From assembly GCF_000003815.2 (NCBI RefSeq), contig NC_049986.1:10053292-10117291 (forward strand): a stretch of 64,000 nt of DNA, written 5' to 3'. The notes below the pieces were generated by a model. That model saw nothing but the letters and a program-made list of their open reading frames with translations, was not told where the DNA came from and did no database searches. Numbering within the stretch: position 1 is the stretch's first letter; every line of letters starts with the position of its first letter. The position numbers and the translations under genes were made by a program. This document shows positions 9,650-19,820 of this stretch, in pieces. The stretch comes from Branchiostoma floridae (Eukaryota; Chordata; Leptocardii; Amphioxiformes; Branchiostomatidae).

Positions 9650-11872
9650 TTTTCTGACAGGAAACAGGCATGTCGGGAATGGCATTTCCCGGCATGGGAA
9701 AAGGGGATTTCCTTCGACCCATCTGAGGCATTGTTAGAGGCTGATCGAAGGGAATTACGATATGTGGATATGCATGGACGGCCTTGGAACCCTCCCATGT
9801 CACCGCCTCCGAGTGTTCAGGAAGTTTCTTTGGGATTGAAGCATGCCAACGCGTCGTTGGTGAAATTCCCGGACCCTGACTTCTTTCTGGCAGGACAGCT
9901 TCAACGACATGTAGACGAGTGGGAGTTAATTTTGCAAGATCATGAGAGTAAAGACGTGTTGTTGGAGTGGATTAGAGATGGAGTGGATGTGGATAAATTC
10001 ATTGAGCCTTTTAAGGGTTTTTTCCAGGGAAGGAGGGTTGACGCTGACTATCCTATTAGGCAAGTTTTTCAGAATAGTCCTTCTTGTTTGCCGTTTGCTG
10101 ATTTCATTTCTGATACATTGGTAGAACGTATCAAAACGGGAGCAGTTTCTGTATGGGGGAAGGTCGGCGAGGTTGATCCTCCTTTCCTGGTAATGCCTTT
10201 AACTGTGGAGCCTACAAAGCCCAGACTTTGTTGTGACCAGAGATATCTGAACATGTTTACTAAAGACTGTCCATTTACGTTGGACAAATTAGTGGATGTT
10301 ACCAGGTATGTTGAGAAGGATACATTCCAGACTAAGGTGGATGATAAATCGGGTTATGACCATGTCACTATCCACCCTAATTCTCGGACACTTATGGGTT
10401 TCCAGTGGGCAGGATGGTATCTTGTTTGTAACACGTTGGCCTTTGGGTGGAAGGCTTCAAGCTTTATATATAGTACTATTGGTCTGGCTGCGTCAGGTTA
10501 TATCCGATCATTAGGGGTCCCTCTGACCCAATATATAGATGACAGGCAGGCAGGCCAGTTGCAGCGGCCTAGTGTGTTGCCTTTGACTTTAGAAGACAAC
10601 TTCAAGCGAGCGGAGGCAGCTGTGTTTATTATGACTACTATTCTAGTTAGATTGGGCTATATTTTGGGTTTGGGAAAATCGGTGCTGGTGCCTACCCAGT
10701 GTTTGACGTTTCTTGGCTTTATCATTAATTCAATATTATGTGCGTTTGGTATCCCTCGTCATAAGAAGGACAGTTTTAAGGCTTTACGGCAATCCATCCT
10801 CGCTCAGACTCATGTTAACATGAAGACAATGCAGAGGTTTGTGGGTAAGGTGGTATCTTTCACGTTGGCTGTTCCTGGGGCTTTACTCTTCACAAGAGAA
10901 TGTAATCTAGCGTTATCAAGGGCTGCTAAGAGTGGAGAGAGGATTCACATAGTGGGGGATTTGAGGAAGGAAATCCAGCGTTGGGAGTGTGTGGATAATT
11001 GGAAAGATGATTGGAAGTGGAGGGAAGAGAAACACATTGTTGTCTCGGTGGCCTCTGATGCATCTCAGGCGAAATGGGGTGGAGTAATAGGTGTGGACAG
11101 TCATGATGCCTTAGAGGTCGGTGATTTGTGGCTTCCTTGCGAAGCATCCTTGGGGATTGCTTCCAAAGAGGCTTTGGCGCTGTATCGTGTTCTCCAAGTC
11201 TTGGGTGCGAAAATGTTGAATGCCAGGGTAGATGCATTCGTAGACAGTAAGGTGGTTGTAGACACGTGGCAGGCGCAAGGGAGGAAGTCCAAGCATATTT
11301 TTGATGTCATGAAAGATATCTTTGCTCTCACTTGTGTTCACAACTCTTCTTTGAAGTTGCATTTTGTAAGATCGGAATATAACCCTGCAGATGCCCCCTC
11401 TAGACGTTTTTCTCCTCTTGAGGTGAAACTTTCTCCGTCAGCGTGGTGTACCGTTCAGCAGGAATTTGGACCGCATAACATAGATTGTATGGCTCTCCCT
11501 TCTAATACCCAAGTGGGTGTGTTTTTCTCGAGGTTTCCGGCTCCAGGTGCGGAAGGGGTAAATTTCTTTGCACAGCCTTTGGGCCCAGGTCAGAGATTTC
11601 ATGATCAAAGAGGTTATGTTTTTCCTCCCCCGTGTTTGATTGGTTCAGTATTGAATTTTGTTAAGGAGTGTAGTTTTTCCTGCACCTTGGTGGTCCCGGC
11701 CTATGTCCCAGCCAAGTTTTGGCTGCCTGTCTTAAAAAGGTTGTCTTCGAGGTCTGTTCGACTGGGGAGAAAAGGAGAAGTGGGCATTCTCTTACATCCT
11801 GGGCCGCGTGGTTACCAAGCGAGGAAACCTCTACCGTGGGATCTGTGGGCGTTTAGTGTGGATTTCTATTAG
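9650..11872 (+). CDS. Retrotransposon reverse transcriptase / RNase H polyprotein
   Basis: The exon gives 740 residues. It copies element RNA into DNA and degrades the RNA strand. About residues 150-360 form the RT domain, with VDDKSGYDHV in the palm and the catalytic YIDD at 295-298. About residues 465-590 form RNase H, with acidic residues D470 (SDAS), E507 (SKEA), D532 (VDSK) and D581 (NPADAPSR). The C-terminal ~150 residues match the region that follows RNase H in DIRS-order elements (a YVFPPP block, then hydrophobic and Pro-rich). I saw no methyltransferase or hydrolase domain. The frame is open upstream to 9626, but there is no ATG there; the first ATG in conserved sequence is downstream. 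An acceptor (TTCTTTTCAG) at 9649 makes splicing from the leader exon the likely route. It is intact, with no frameshift or stop. Confidence 0.93.
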   Translation, partial: FSDRKQACREWHFPAWEKGISFDPSEALLEADRRELRYVDMHGRPWNPPMSPPPSVQEVSLGLKHANASLVKFPDPDFFLAGQLQRHVDEWELILQDHESKDVLLEWIRDGVDVDKFIEPFKGFFQGRRVDADYPIRQVFQNSPSCLPFADFISDTLVERIKTGAVSVWGKVGEVDPPFLVMPLTVEPTKPRLCCDQRYLNMFTKDCPFTLDKLVDVTRYVEKDTFQTKVDDKSGYDHVTIHPNSRTLMGFQWAGWYLVCNTLAFGWKASSFIYSTIGLAASGYIRSLGVPLTQYIDDRQAGQLQRPSVLPLTLEDNFKRAEAAVFIMTTILVRLGYILGLGKSVLVPTQCLTFLGFIINSILCAFGIPRHKKDSFKALRQSILAQTHVNMKTMQRFVGKVVSFTLAVPGALLFTRECNLALSRAAKSGERIHIVGDLRKEIQRWECVDNWKDDWKWREEKHIVVSVASDASQAKWGGVIGVDSHDALEVGDLWLPCEASLGIASKEALALYRVLQVLGAKMLNARVDAFVDSKVVVDTWQAQGRKSKHIFDVMKDIFALTCVHNSSLKLHFVRSEYNPADAPSRRFSPLEVKLSPSAWCTVQQEFGPHNIDCMALPSNTQVGVFFSRFPAPGAEGVNFFAQPLGPGQRFHDQRGYVFPPPCLIGSVLNFVKECSFSCTLVVPAYVPAKFWLPVLKRLSSRSVRLGRKGEVGILLHPGPRGYQARKPLPWDLWAFSVDFY

Positions 11873-12127
11873 GTATTCAGTGTCTGGATGTTTTATGGAG
11901 GCTACAAGGATTGCTGGTTTTCTCTGTATGCATAAGAGGGAATTTTTGGTTTTTCTCTGATTGGTTAATTTTTCGCTTACAATGAAAATTAGGGAATTTA
12001 TAAATAGAGATTTTCTTAGGCTTTTTTGTTCTTTTTGTTGAACTGTTTTTCTCTTGTTTTGAGTGTTTATGTCTTCTTTTGTTTTTTATCTTTTTTATAG
12101 TTTTTGCCCTTTTGTGGTTTGTTACAG

Positions 12128-13426
12128 CCATTACCGCCTGTCGCTAGAATTTGGACCCCGGCAGTTGCATGTCCGGTATGCCGTCAACCCAACGATGAAG
12201 ACTTCAGCTACTGTCAGAGATGTGGTTATGCAAGGGAGACAGAGGTCCCTGCCGATGTTAATTCGTTGCCCAACGTGGACTGGGGGGCTATTGAGGCGCG
12301 TAAACATTTGGTCTTCTCTCAGTGTGCCGGGTCGGCGTACGGACGGCAGAAATCCCGTTTGCAGTTGGAGTTAGTGAATTTTTTGGCTGCGGCTCCCATC
12401 CCTCGCAATATTTTTTCGGCTACTCCAGATGATGTGGTGCGGTTTTTGATTTGGAAGGACGGTGCGGGGAAAACGATTTTACATAGCCATAATTGTTTTG
12501 CTCCTGACCTTAATTCTAAGTGTTCCTGTTCGCGGCGACTTGCAGCGGGAACTGTGGATTCAATGATTGGAAAGTTGAGGGCAATCTTTGATGCTTCGGG
12601 CAGAGTGGGTAGTTGGGATCCTAGGTTGGGTGTGGGGAACCCGGCTAGTGACAAGTTGGTTGCAGGTTATAAAAAGGTGGTGATGGAGGAGCAGGCGAAA
12701 TTGGGTATAACACCTAGTCAGGCGACTCCGGTGTTTGTTGATAAGTTGACAGTGATAGTTGGATTTATTGATGATCTTTTGAAGGCACCTTCCATCTCGG
12801 CTATTAAAATGTATATTTTGTTGAGAGATCAAGCCTTTTTGAAGCTTTTGTTCTTCACTGGGAAGCGTGCTAATGATTTGTCTTTGGTCGTGGCTCGTAA
12901 TGTGTTAAGATTTGCACTGGATGAATATATCATCTTTAAGCAAACGTTTGGGAAGACTTTGAGAGGGGGGCAGGCCAACTTTTTCGGTGTAAAGAAGTGT
13001 CTGAATGAGAAAGTTTGTCCGGTGGTTGGCCTAGTCAGGTATTTAGACACGTGTGCGCAAATGGGAATAGATTTGACTACGGGGTACTTGTTCAGAGCAT
13101 CTTCGGGATATTCCGTTTCTCCAGATCTTTTCTCAGCCTCGGCGGCGAGTAGCCGTTTTAAGTATTATCTTAAGAATTTGGGTCAGGATGAGGGGGAGAC
13201 CATTCATGGTTTTAGGGCGGGGGCAGCTATCACGCTCGCAATGTCTGGGGTTGAGATAGAAGCTATAATGTCGCATGTAGGCTGGGATTGTGTAGCTACA
13301 GCAGAACACTATTTGCAGATGGGCAACATCCTGAGGTCCTCTAGTCCGGCCTCGTTGTTGGCGAAGGCGGCTGGGGAAGGGTCGGCAGCGTTTGTGGCTC
13401 AGCGAATGAGAAGCCTGAAGAAGTAA
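12128..13426 (+). CDS. Retrotransposon tyrosine recombinase with N-terminal zinc ribbon
   Basis: The exon encodes 432 residues and replaces a DDE integrase: it integrates a circular DNA copy by strand exchange. The catalytic set is complete, with R247 (GKRANDL), H360-x-x-R363 (HGFR), H383 (HVGWD) and nucleophile Y395 (AEHYLQM). Near the N-terminus C15, C18, C29 and C32 form a CX2C-X10-CX2C zinc-ribbon-like site. A further His/Cys cluster (HSHNC and KCSC) lies near residue 120 in the probable core-binding domain. The frame runs upstream to 12104 without ATG. The acceptor TTTGTTACAG at 12127 is phase 0 with the leader exon. Only 255 bases separate the RT stop and this acceptor, so a second intron from within the RT transcript is also possible. 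Confidence 0.93.
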   Translation, partial: PLPPVARIWTPAVACPVCRQPNDEDFSYCQRCGYARETEVPADVNSLPNVDWGAIEARKHLVFSQCAGSAYGRQKSRLQLELVNFLAAAPIPRNIFSATPDDVVRFLIWKDGAGKTILHSHNCFAPDLNSKCSCSRRLAAGTVDSMIGKLRAIFDASGRVGSWDPRLGVGNPASDKLVAGYKKVVMEEQAKLGITPSQATPVFVDKLTVIVGFIDDLLKAPSISAIKMYILLRDQAFLKLLFFTGKRANDLSLVVARNVLRFALDEYIIFKQTFGKTLRGGQANFFGVKKCLNEKVCPVVGLVRYLDTCAQMGIDLTTGYLFRASSGYSVSPDLFSASAASSRFKYYLKNLGQDEGETIHGFRAGAAITLAMSGVEIEAIMSHVGWDCVATAEHYLQMGNILRSSSPASLLAKAAGEGSAAFVAQRMRSLKK

Positions 13427-13731
13427 GGGGGACCTATTGCTGGATACTGGGTCCTTTTTGTAAGGATAGAATGTTTTCAGATATGAAGATGTTTTTCATG
13501 TAAGATACTGGCGTGTTATGTTAAAGAACATTAAGGAAAGAATAATAAGAAGAAATAAACTAGAAGAGAAGAGTTTTTTGTGTTTGTGTGTTATTTGAGT
13601 GATATGGTGTATGTGACTTAGAAAGGGTTTGGAGAGAGGTTTGGGTTTGAGGTTTGGGGGATGATTGAGGATGGGGTTATCATGGGGGTATGGGGAAGAC
13701 CGCGATAAGTTCATGATAGGGGAGTGGCGGA
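13427..13731 (+). other. Retrotransposon 3' non-coding region before repeat B1
   Basis: About 300 bases lie between the recombinase stop and B1. They are purine-rich in the second half (about 13620-13730). AATAATAAGAAGAAATAAAC near 13540 contains AAATAAA-like signals that might direct polyadenylation. No reading frame is seen. Confidence 0.5.
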
Positions 13732-13804
13732 GGACTTTTTTGCCCATACCTTACCCCTTTTTCCGGAGTTGCCCTGGGGATCAGGTAGGATATAGTACTA
13801 TTCT
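13732..13804 (+). repeat. Split direct repeat B1
   Basis: These 73 bp from GGACTTTTTTGCCC to GTACTATTCT are repeated exactly at 14147-14219. The last 7 bases (CTATTCT) are also the first 7 of A2. Confidence 0.92.
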
Positions 13805-13968
13805 AATTGGGTCATGTGGACGTCCCCGAGCTGATTGCGCATTCGTTAAGAATCGGAATTAGGTTGGGGACAGTCCACGTGACCTTTAGACACAGGTGCA
13901 CATCCTCACCTGTTGATAGAGTATTTATTGCATAGGGAAAACGTGTGTTTAACCATTTTGGAGGAGAG
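13798..13968 (+). repeat. Split direct repeat A2
   Basis: The 171 bp copy of A1. The B1/A2 overlap at CTATTCT reconstitutes the B-to-A junction that a circular intermediate would carry, which is the function proposed for this arrangement in PAT and Ngaro elements. Confidence 0.92.
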
Positions 13969-14146
13969 GTGCCTGAGTTCGGGAAGAGTGAAGCAAGCGT
14001 GTGTTGTGGTGTGTTGTGGGGTGGGTTGTGTATCTGGTGGGGTGGTAGGGATCTGATTGAATTTTAGTTTTTGGATGTCCCACCCTCCCCCCCGGTTTCT
14101 TATGTTTTTATGAGGTTCCGCTCTTTGACTCTCTGGGGTTTGCTCC

Positions 14147-14219
14147 GGACTTTTTTGCCCATACCTTACCCCTTTTTCCGGAGTTGCCCTGGGGATCAGG
14201 TAGGATATAGTACTATTCT
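14147..14219 (+). repeat. Split direct repeat B2, 3' end of the element
   Basis: The 73 bp copy of B1. It ends ACTATTCT, followed at once by flank CAGTCCAATAATAATC, which continues the interrupted host repeat. Confidence 0.92.
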
Positions 14220-15031
14220 CAGTCCAATAATAATCTGCTCGCTGTTAGTAATATTCTACAAATGGTTATTTCTAACCAAAAATTATTGTACAGCGATTCA
14301 TACCGTATAATACTAACTGATTATGAGTTTTTGTCGATAAAGACCAAGGTTGTACTATAAAATCACCCAAGGAATTCGGCTAACGGCCCTCAGTCTGGTC
14401 CCAACCACCATGGTGTTCACATCAGTGGAGACAGGCTAATACTGATTAGCAATTGTTAGAGTTACTCTTCAAAACAGTTTTGAAATACACATAAGCCTGT
14501 AGTCTTGAACAGATAAGGAATTGAAGTATGACTTCACACAATTCAGCATAGCTTCACAAGTCAGCTTACAAACATTATAAAGCATAGCTGGCCATGGTCT
14601 GCCTGGAAGTGTGTCTCAGAAAATATGACCTAGATGCAACTTCCAGAAAGTATTGCTCTGTTAAACGGTTGTCAATGTGGGCACAGGACCTTCTAATAAC
14701 ATTGTTAATTTTCCTTTTTTTAATCGTAGAGAATCAAACATTTTCTTGTTATCACCTTTTGAATATGTGTGATTTTCATCAACTAGCAACATTTTGTTGA
14801 CAACAGATAGTTACACTAGAAGTTACGTGACTCTAATGGCCAACACATGGGTGTCACATGCCTTAATAAGGTTGAGATGCCAAATTTGGAGACTTTTGAT
14901 ACCCATTATGGGCAGGGAGAACAAAATATAATTTTGGTGTGATACAAAACAAAAAATCCAAAAATGAATCATTTGAAGAAGTGCATGCCAATAGTGTTGA
15001 ACAAATTACATAATGTGGGCATATGTCATAG
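14220..15031. repeat. Inner part of the left inverted-repeat arm
   Basis: This is the reverse complement of about 17818-18400, continuing the arm after the retrotransposon. Bases 14335-14640 are replaced by unrelated sequence. The inner edge falls after ATATGTCATAG at 15031, where the two arms diverge. Confidence 0.85.
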
Positions 15032-17479
15032 AATCAAGGTAATTCATTTTCAGGTATCCTCATATCCCCCATGTAGAGCCCAAATTAACAATTCCAATCA
15101 ATTATGATATTTTTTTACAGTTAAGTGTCATTTACAAGATGACAGGAGCAAAATCACGTGTCAGAAAACTAAACTCACTGATTTTCTTTGCTTGAAACAG
15201 AACTGAGTACATCCTTAGCAACGGCCTCATCAACAGTTTTGCTAATGATTCTGAAAGAAAATAACGTACAACATATTTCTGCATCTGTTAAACGTTGAAC
15301 ATTACAACACTATTCCTCATATTTCTACTGAGGTAATCAGAGCAACATACAACAGAAAAGTTAGTTCTTTGTATCAGTTTTGTTGTGGAGTACGATCTGA
15401 AACCTCCTTAGCAACAGCCTTAGCAACGGCCTTACCAACGATATTGTCACTACAAGCACTACACCGGAAGATTGGGGTCGGCCAAATCGACTCAAACTTT
15501 TTATGTGTGATAGGTATGTGGAACTATGAACAGCCATATAATTTAAACCCTCCAGCTATTTTTCGTTATGGCGTTCTGGGACCCCCCTCAGAGACCCTCT
15601 AAAATCCAACAATTTATGGCTGAAAATTACTGAAATTCCGATGGCAATCCTGAAAAATCTGATTAAGATACGAATATAACTTTTGCATTTCCAAATAGCA
15701 TGAGTTCTAAAGTGTTACAGATTAAAAGATGAAGATGATGCATTAAAGTTAAGAGGGTGTTAGAAAGTAGAAGTTTTAGAACCATTTTGTAAATTTTAGT
15801 AATTTTTAAGGCGCAATAACATCTATGCGCAGTGGGTCTGGGGAATGGTTTTAAGAGAGAGAGAGAGGAACATCTACTAATTCAAAAACAAAAATAATCT
15901 ATTTGGCCATGCATAATGCAAGCTGTGAGAGGGGGGTCTTTATGGGGATTTTTCGGGTTTGGGCCTATAGTTAATCGGATGTTTATTTTACTCTATGGGG
16001 GTAAGTCATGGCGAATGTTTGCGAAGTTGTTTGTGAACCATGCATTATTGTCAAAATATCATGATTGATTGGTAATATTAATTTGGGCTCCATATGGGGG
16101 AATTAGGGATACTATAAAATGAATTATGCTGATTTTATACATTTTCACTGTTGCTTTCTAATGTTATTAAACCGGTATCTGTTCCTAAATTACTTTGTAC
16201 ATACCAGCTATGTCGTGCATAATGAGAAGGCTCTACACGGGAGTTACCAGTATTCCATAAATGTGATACCATTTAATAGAAAGGGCATAAGGAAGCGGAT
16301 CTACTTCATATATATTGATAATCACAGAATAAGACCACAAGAAAGGTCAAGATTAACGCTTTTGAGGATGGATACGTGTATATTGTACTTTTTCATCAAT
16401 TAGCCAGGGTATACCATACGGGTGCAGTATAGGTACTGCTATAGACAAACAAGATTACATTAATGGTTTGTTAGTATGCCTGACTATTCATTCACCACTA
16501 TAGGGTCATGCTGATTTGGGAACTGATGCGTGTATACGAATACAGAAATGGCCGGAAAAAGTTGCCTTTAATAATGTCAATACTAAGGCTATTAAATGAT
16601 GACTTGTACATTGTACTTTATTTATCGATTGCGGCATATCATAGGGCACAGTTTAGGTGACAAAGTGCTGTACACCAATGGCTATTCATTCATTACCATA
16701 AGGACGAACCAAAAATCCTTCACTCCTGTTCCAGATGTACATGTTGTTTTACGTTTATATCAGATATGGTCACTATTAATATCCATATACAGTGTCACTT
16801 ACAAGTTTTGTGCATATTGTGCATGTAAACTTAACTTTTAAGGAAAGCAAATCCAGTTTTATGTACCCTTTCATGCACGATACCAATTATGCATCCACCT
16901 CCTTGGATGGATTAGGTAGTGCCGTGGACTTGAAGGTATCATTGTATGTATATACTGGGCAGATCTTCCATCTTCGTGTGGCTACTGAGAGTAACTTTAA
17001 TTAATGGTCAACGGAGATACACAGGACATATGGCCACAGGACGTATGCGCACTTTTGGCATAGACCAATTCAAAATTGTTTAGTTTGGGATTTATTTTTC
17101 CTCTCTTCGGAAATCCAGGCGAAAATTTCAGAATCTGGACTCTTGTGCCTTGGTATACTAAAAGAATAACCTCGAATTTCATCTCGGAGTGTTGAGAGCC
17201 CATGTTCACAAGACATGTCCACAATATTGTTTGAACTGTCATGAGTATCCATTAAGTCTTTTTATACCGCATTTCACATTGGTGCAAATTCATTTCCCCT
17301 GTCATTTCTTTCTACTTATGTTTTTCAGTCATATTATGTTAATACTACATTTTTTATTTATATCGTAAAATGATATTATGTATTGGTTATTCCTAAGTTG
17401 CTATCATTTGTATTGATTTGTATTGCGTTAAGGTTAATTTTCTCTTTCAATACTACTTTTTATTCTATTTGATATGTAT

Positions 17480-17612
17480 GTACATGTATGTCTGGGGTTA
17501 CCACCCAGGGCATATTGAAGACCGCCAATATAATGGCGATATGTACCCCCTGGTAAAATAAAAAAACAAAAAAACAAACAAACAAACAAACAAACAAACA
17601 AACAAACAAACA
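17480..17612 (+). repeat. (CAAA)n-tailed element end
   Basis: A conserved run (ATGGCGATATGTACCCCC, then TGGTAAAATAAA) leads into (CAAA)n, as at 22580-22685 in copy 2. The layout resembles the 3' tail of a non-LTR retroelement, but no coding part is attached. Confidence 0.45.
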
Positions 17613-17817
17613 TGTTCGCGTCTTTGGCATACATCACCTTGAATGATTTGATTTTGTGGTTTGGGGCTATTTTCAGACTACAAATGTAAATTTCCCAGCT
17701 TCTATGTCTTATATATCTAAATAGCATGAGAATCAGCCATGTTAGTTTACTGGGGCTCCCATCCCCCCTGGCTACTATTGAAACCCTGTGTCCTGAAATT
17801 TTGTATGTGTATGTCTA

Positions 17818-19020
17818 TGACATATGCCCACATGATGTAATTTATTCAATACTATTGGCATGCACTTCTTCAAATGATTCATTTTTGGATTTTTTGTTTT
17901 GTATCACACCAAAATTATATTTTGTTCTCCCTGCCCATAAAGGGTATCAAAAGTCTCCAAATTTGGCATCTCAACATTATTAAGGCATGTGATACCCATG
18001 TGTTGGCCATTAGAGTCACGTAACTTCTAGTGTAACTATCTGTTGTCAACAAAATGTTGCTAGTTGATGAAAATCACACATATTCAAAAGGTGATAACAA
18101 GAAAATGTTTGATTCTCTACGATTAAAAAAAGGAAAATTAACAATGTTATTAGAAGGTCCTGTGCCCACATTGACAACCGTTTAACAGAGCAATACTTTC
18201 TGGAAGTCTTGTGTGAGCAGTCTATATAAAGTGACAAGGCATAACTTTGGGGCAAAAACGTACTTTTCTGAAAATTACAAGCATTAAAGGCAATTGACAA
18301 ATAACTCATAATCAGTTAGTATGAATCGCTGTACAATAATTTTTGGTTAGAAATAACCATTTTTAGAATATTACTAACAGCGAGCAGATTATTATTGGAC
18401 TGAGCATAGCACTTTGGACAAATGCTTGTAGCCTCTTACAGCTTAAACTTACATTGCTGATATTTTGTGAAAAAAACTTCTCTGATACTTATCGGATCAT
18501 ATGGACCCCATTGAAAATCGAAAAATCTTGAGATTTCTTCCAAAAGTCTTGAGATTTTGTGGTAAATCTTGAGATGTGTTGAGTCAATCTTGATATTTTT
18601 CATGAGAATCTTGAGATCATTTGATAAGTCTCAACTTGAAGATTCTTGAAAATGCTCTCAATGCAAAGTGAACATTTTTTTCCAGACGGTCAGACAGTGT
18701 AGAACGTACAAAAAAAGTTCCAAAGGCATGACTCATTGTCATAGGGACAAAAGGTCTTGGGCGGTACCTTATACATGCACATTGTCGCAAGGATCAGGAA
18801 GGTTACACGTCGGACGTGCCCAATGACACATGTATGTCAGACTAAGCCGCTTTACACATCTCCGATATAATAAGAAAGAAAAACATCACAAAATAAAATC
18901 TACTTCAATCGTCCTGTCCGTGAGCTTTGACTTGATTACAAAACCGTTCCAAGGACAAATTTTGTGAGTTTTCAGCAGGGTTTTGACACCAGCAAAAGAG
19001 CCTGAAAAGGTCTCAATGGC
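17818..19020. repeat. Right arm of the large inverted repeat, with empty target site
   Basis: Reverse complement of 2500-3051 plus 14220-15031. At 18401-18410 it reads TGAGCATAGC with no insertion. The complement, GCTATGCTCA, is the site the retrotransposon occupies in the left arm. A direct copy of this arm lies at about 22900-24100. Confidence 0.88.
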
Positions 19021-19538
19021 CATAAATCATACGTTATTTAGACCCAGACTGACAGGTCACTGAGTCAATGTAGCTTAAAATCGGCTTGATTTGGCCTTGT
19101 GGTGTTTTTACCACTTTGTGATCGTCAGTAACGATTTTTTAACCGAATGATCGCTACTTCCAAATATTTTTTCACATTCCAATGACCTTCAATACACACA
19201 GTGTAACTCCCCAAGGCGCCAGTTCCCTTCCCCTTTCACAATTATACAAAGTTTCCTCCTCCAGAGTGTTTGGCCAACAAGCAAGCAAAGAAGCAAAGAA
19301 CAGGCCGTTAGCCTTCACCAGGCCTTCCTAAGGGGACACGCATGGACCTTAGAATTCGGTAAAAGGGGCAGTACAGTACAGGGGCAGTTAACGTACAGAT
19401 ATCTGTGCTGTAGACAGAGTATAGACAGGGTGTAACCCAACTTGCGCAGTCACGCTAGCTATGACAAACGATAGCCTACGGCGAAATACCTTATAGTGTG
19501 TTATCGCCAACCGGTGACATTGTTCTTGCGCGTCACGT

Positions 19539-19820
19539 ACACACACACACACACACACAGAGACACACACACAAACACACACACACACACAAACACACAC
19601 ATACACACACACATACATACACACACATACATACATACACACACACACAAACACACACACGCATACATACACACACATACACATACATACACACACATAT
19701 ATATACACAAACACACACACACACACACACATACACACACGCATATGTATATAAACAAACAAACACATATGCACATACACACACACACACACATATATAT
19801 ATATACACATACACATATAC
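19539..19820 (+). repeat. (CA)n microsatellite with CATA and CAAA variants
   Basis: About 280 bases of ACAC interrupted by CATA, CAAA and ATATAT blocks. The long frames across it on both strands are artefacts of the repeat. The counterpart in copy 2 is 26303-26597. Confidence 0.95.

Larger units (their letters stand above)
3052..14219 (+). mobile_element. DIRS-order tyrosine-recombinase retrotransposon with split direct repeats
   Basis: The order is A1, Gag, RT/RNase H, tyrosine recombinase, B1, A2, B2, which is the split-direct-repeat layout known for PAT and Ngaro elements of the DIRS order. A1 and A2 have equal length (171 bp) and look identical. B1 and B2 are 73 bp and look identical. 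B1 and A2 share the 7 bp CTATTCT, as expected for the junction of a circular DNA intermediate. There is no target-site duplication, and the empty site is visible at 18401-18410 and 23475-23485. All three protein blocks are open and keep catalytic residues, so the copy looks young. At 11.2 kb it is long for the order, mainly because of long T-rich non-coding stretches that look like introns. The assignment to PAT-like or Ngaro-like would need a phylogeny. Confidence 0.92.
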
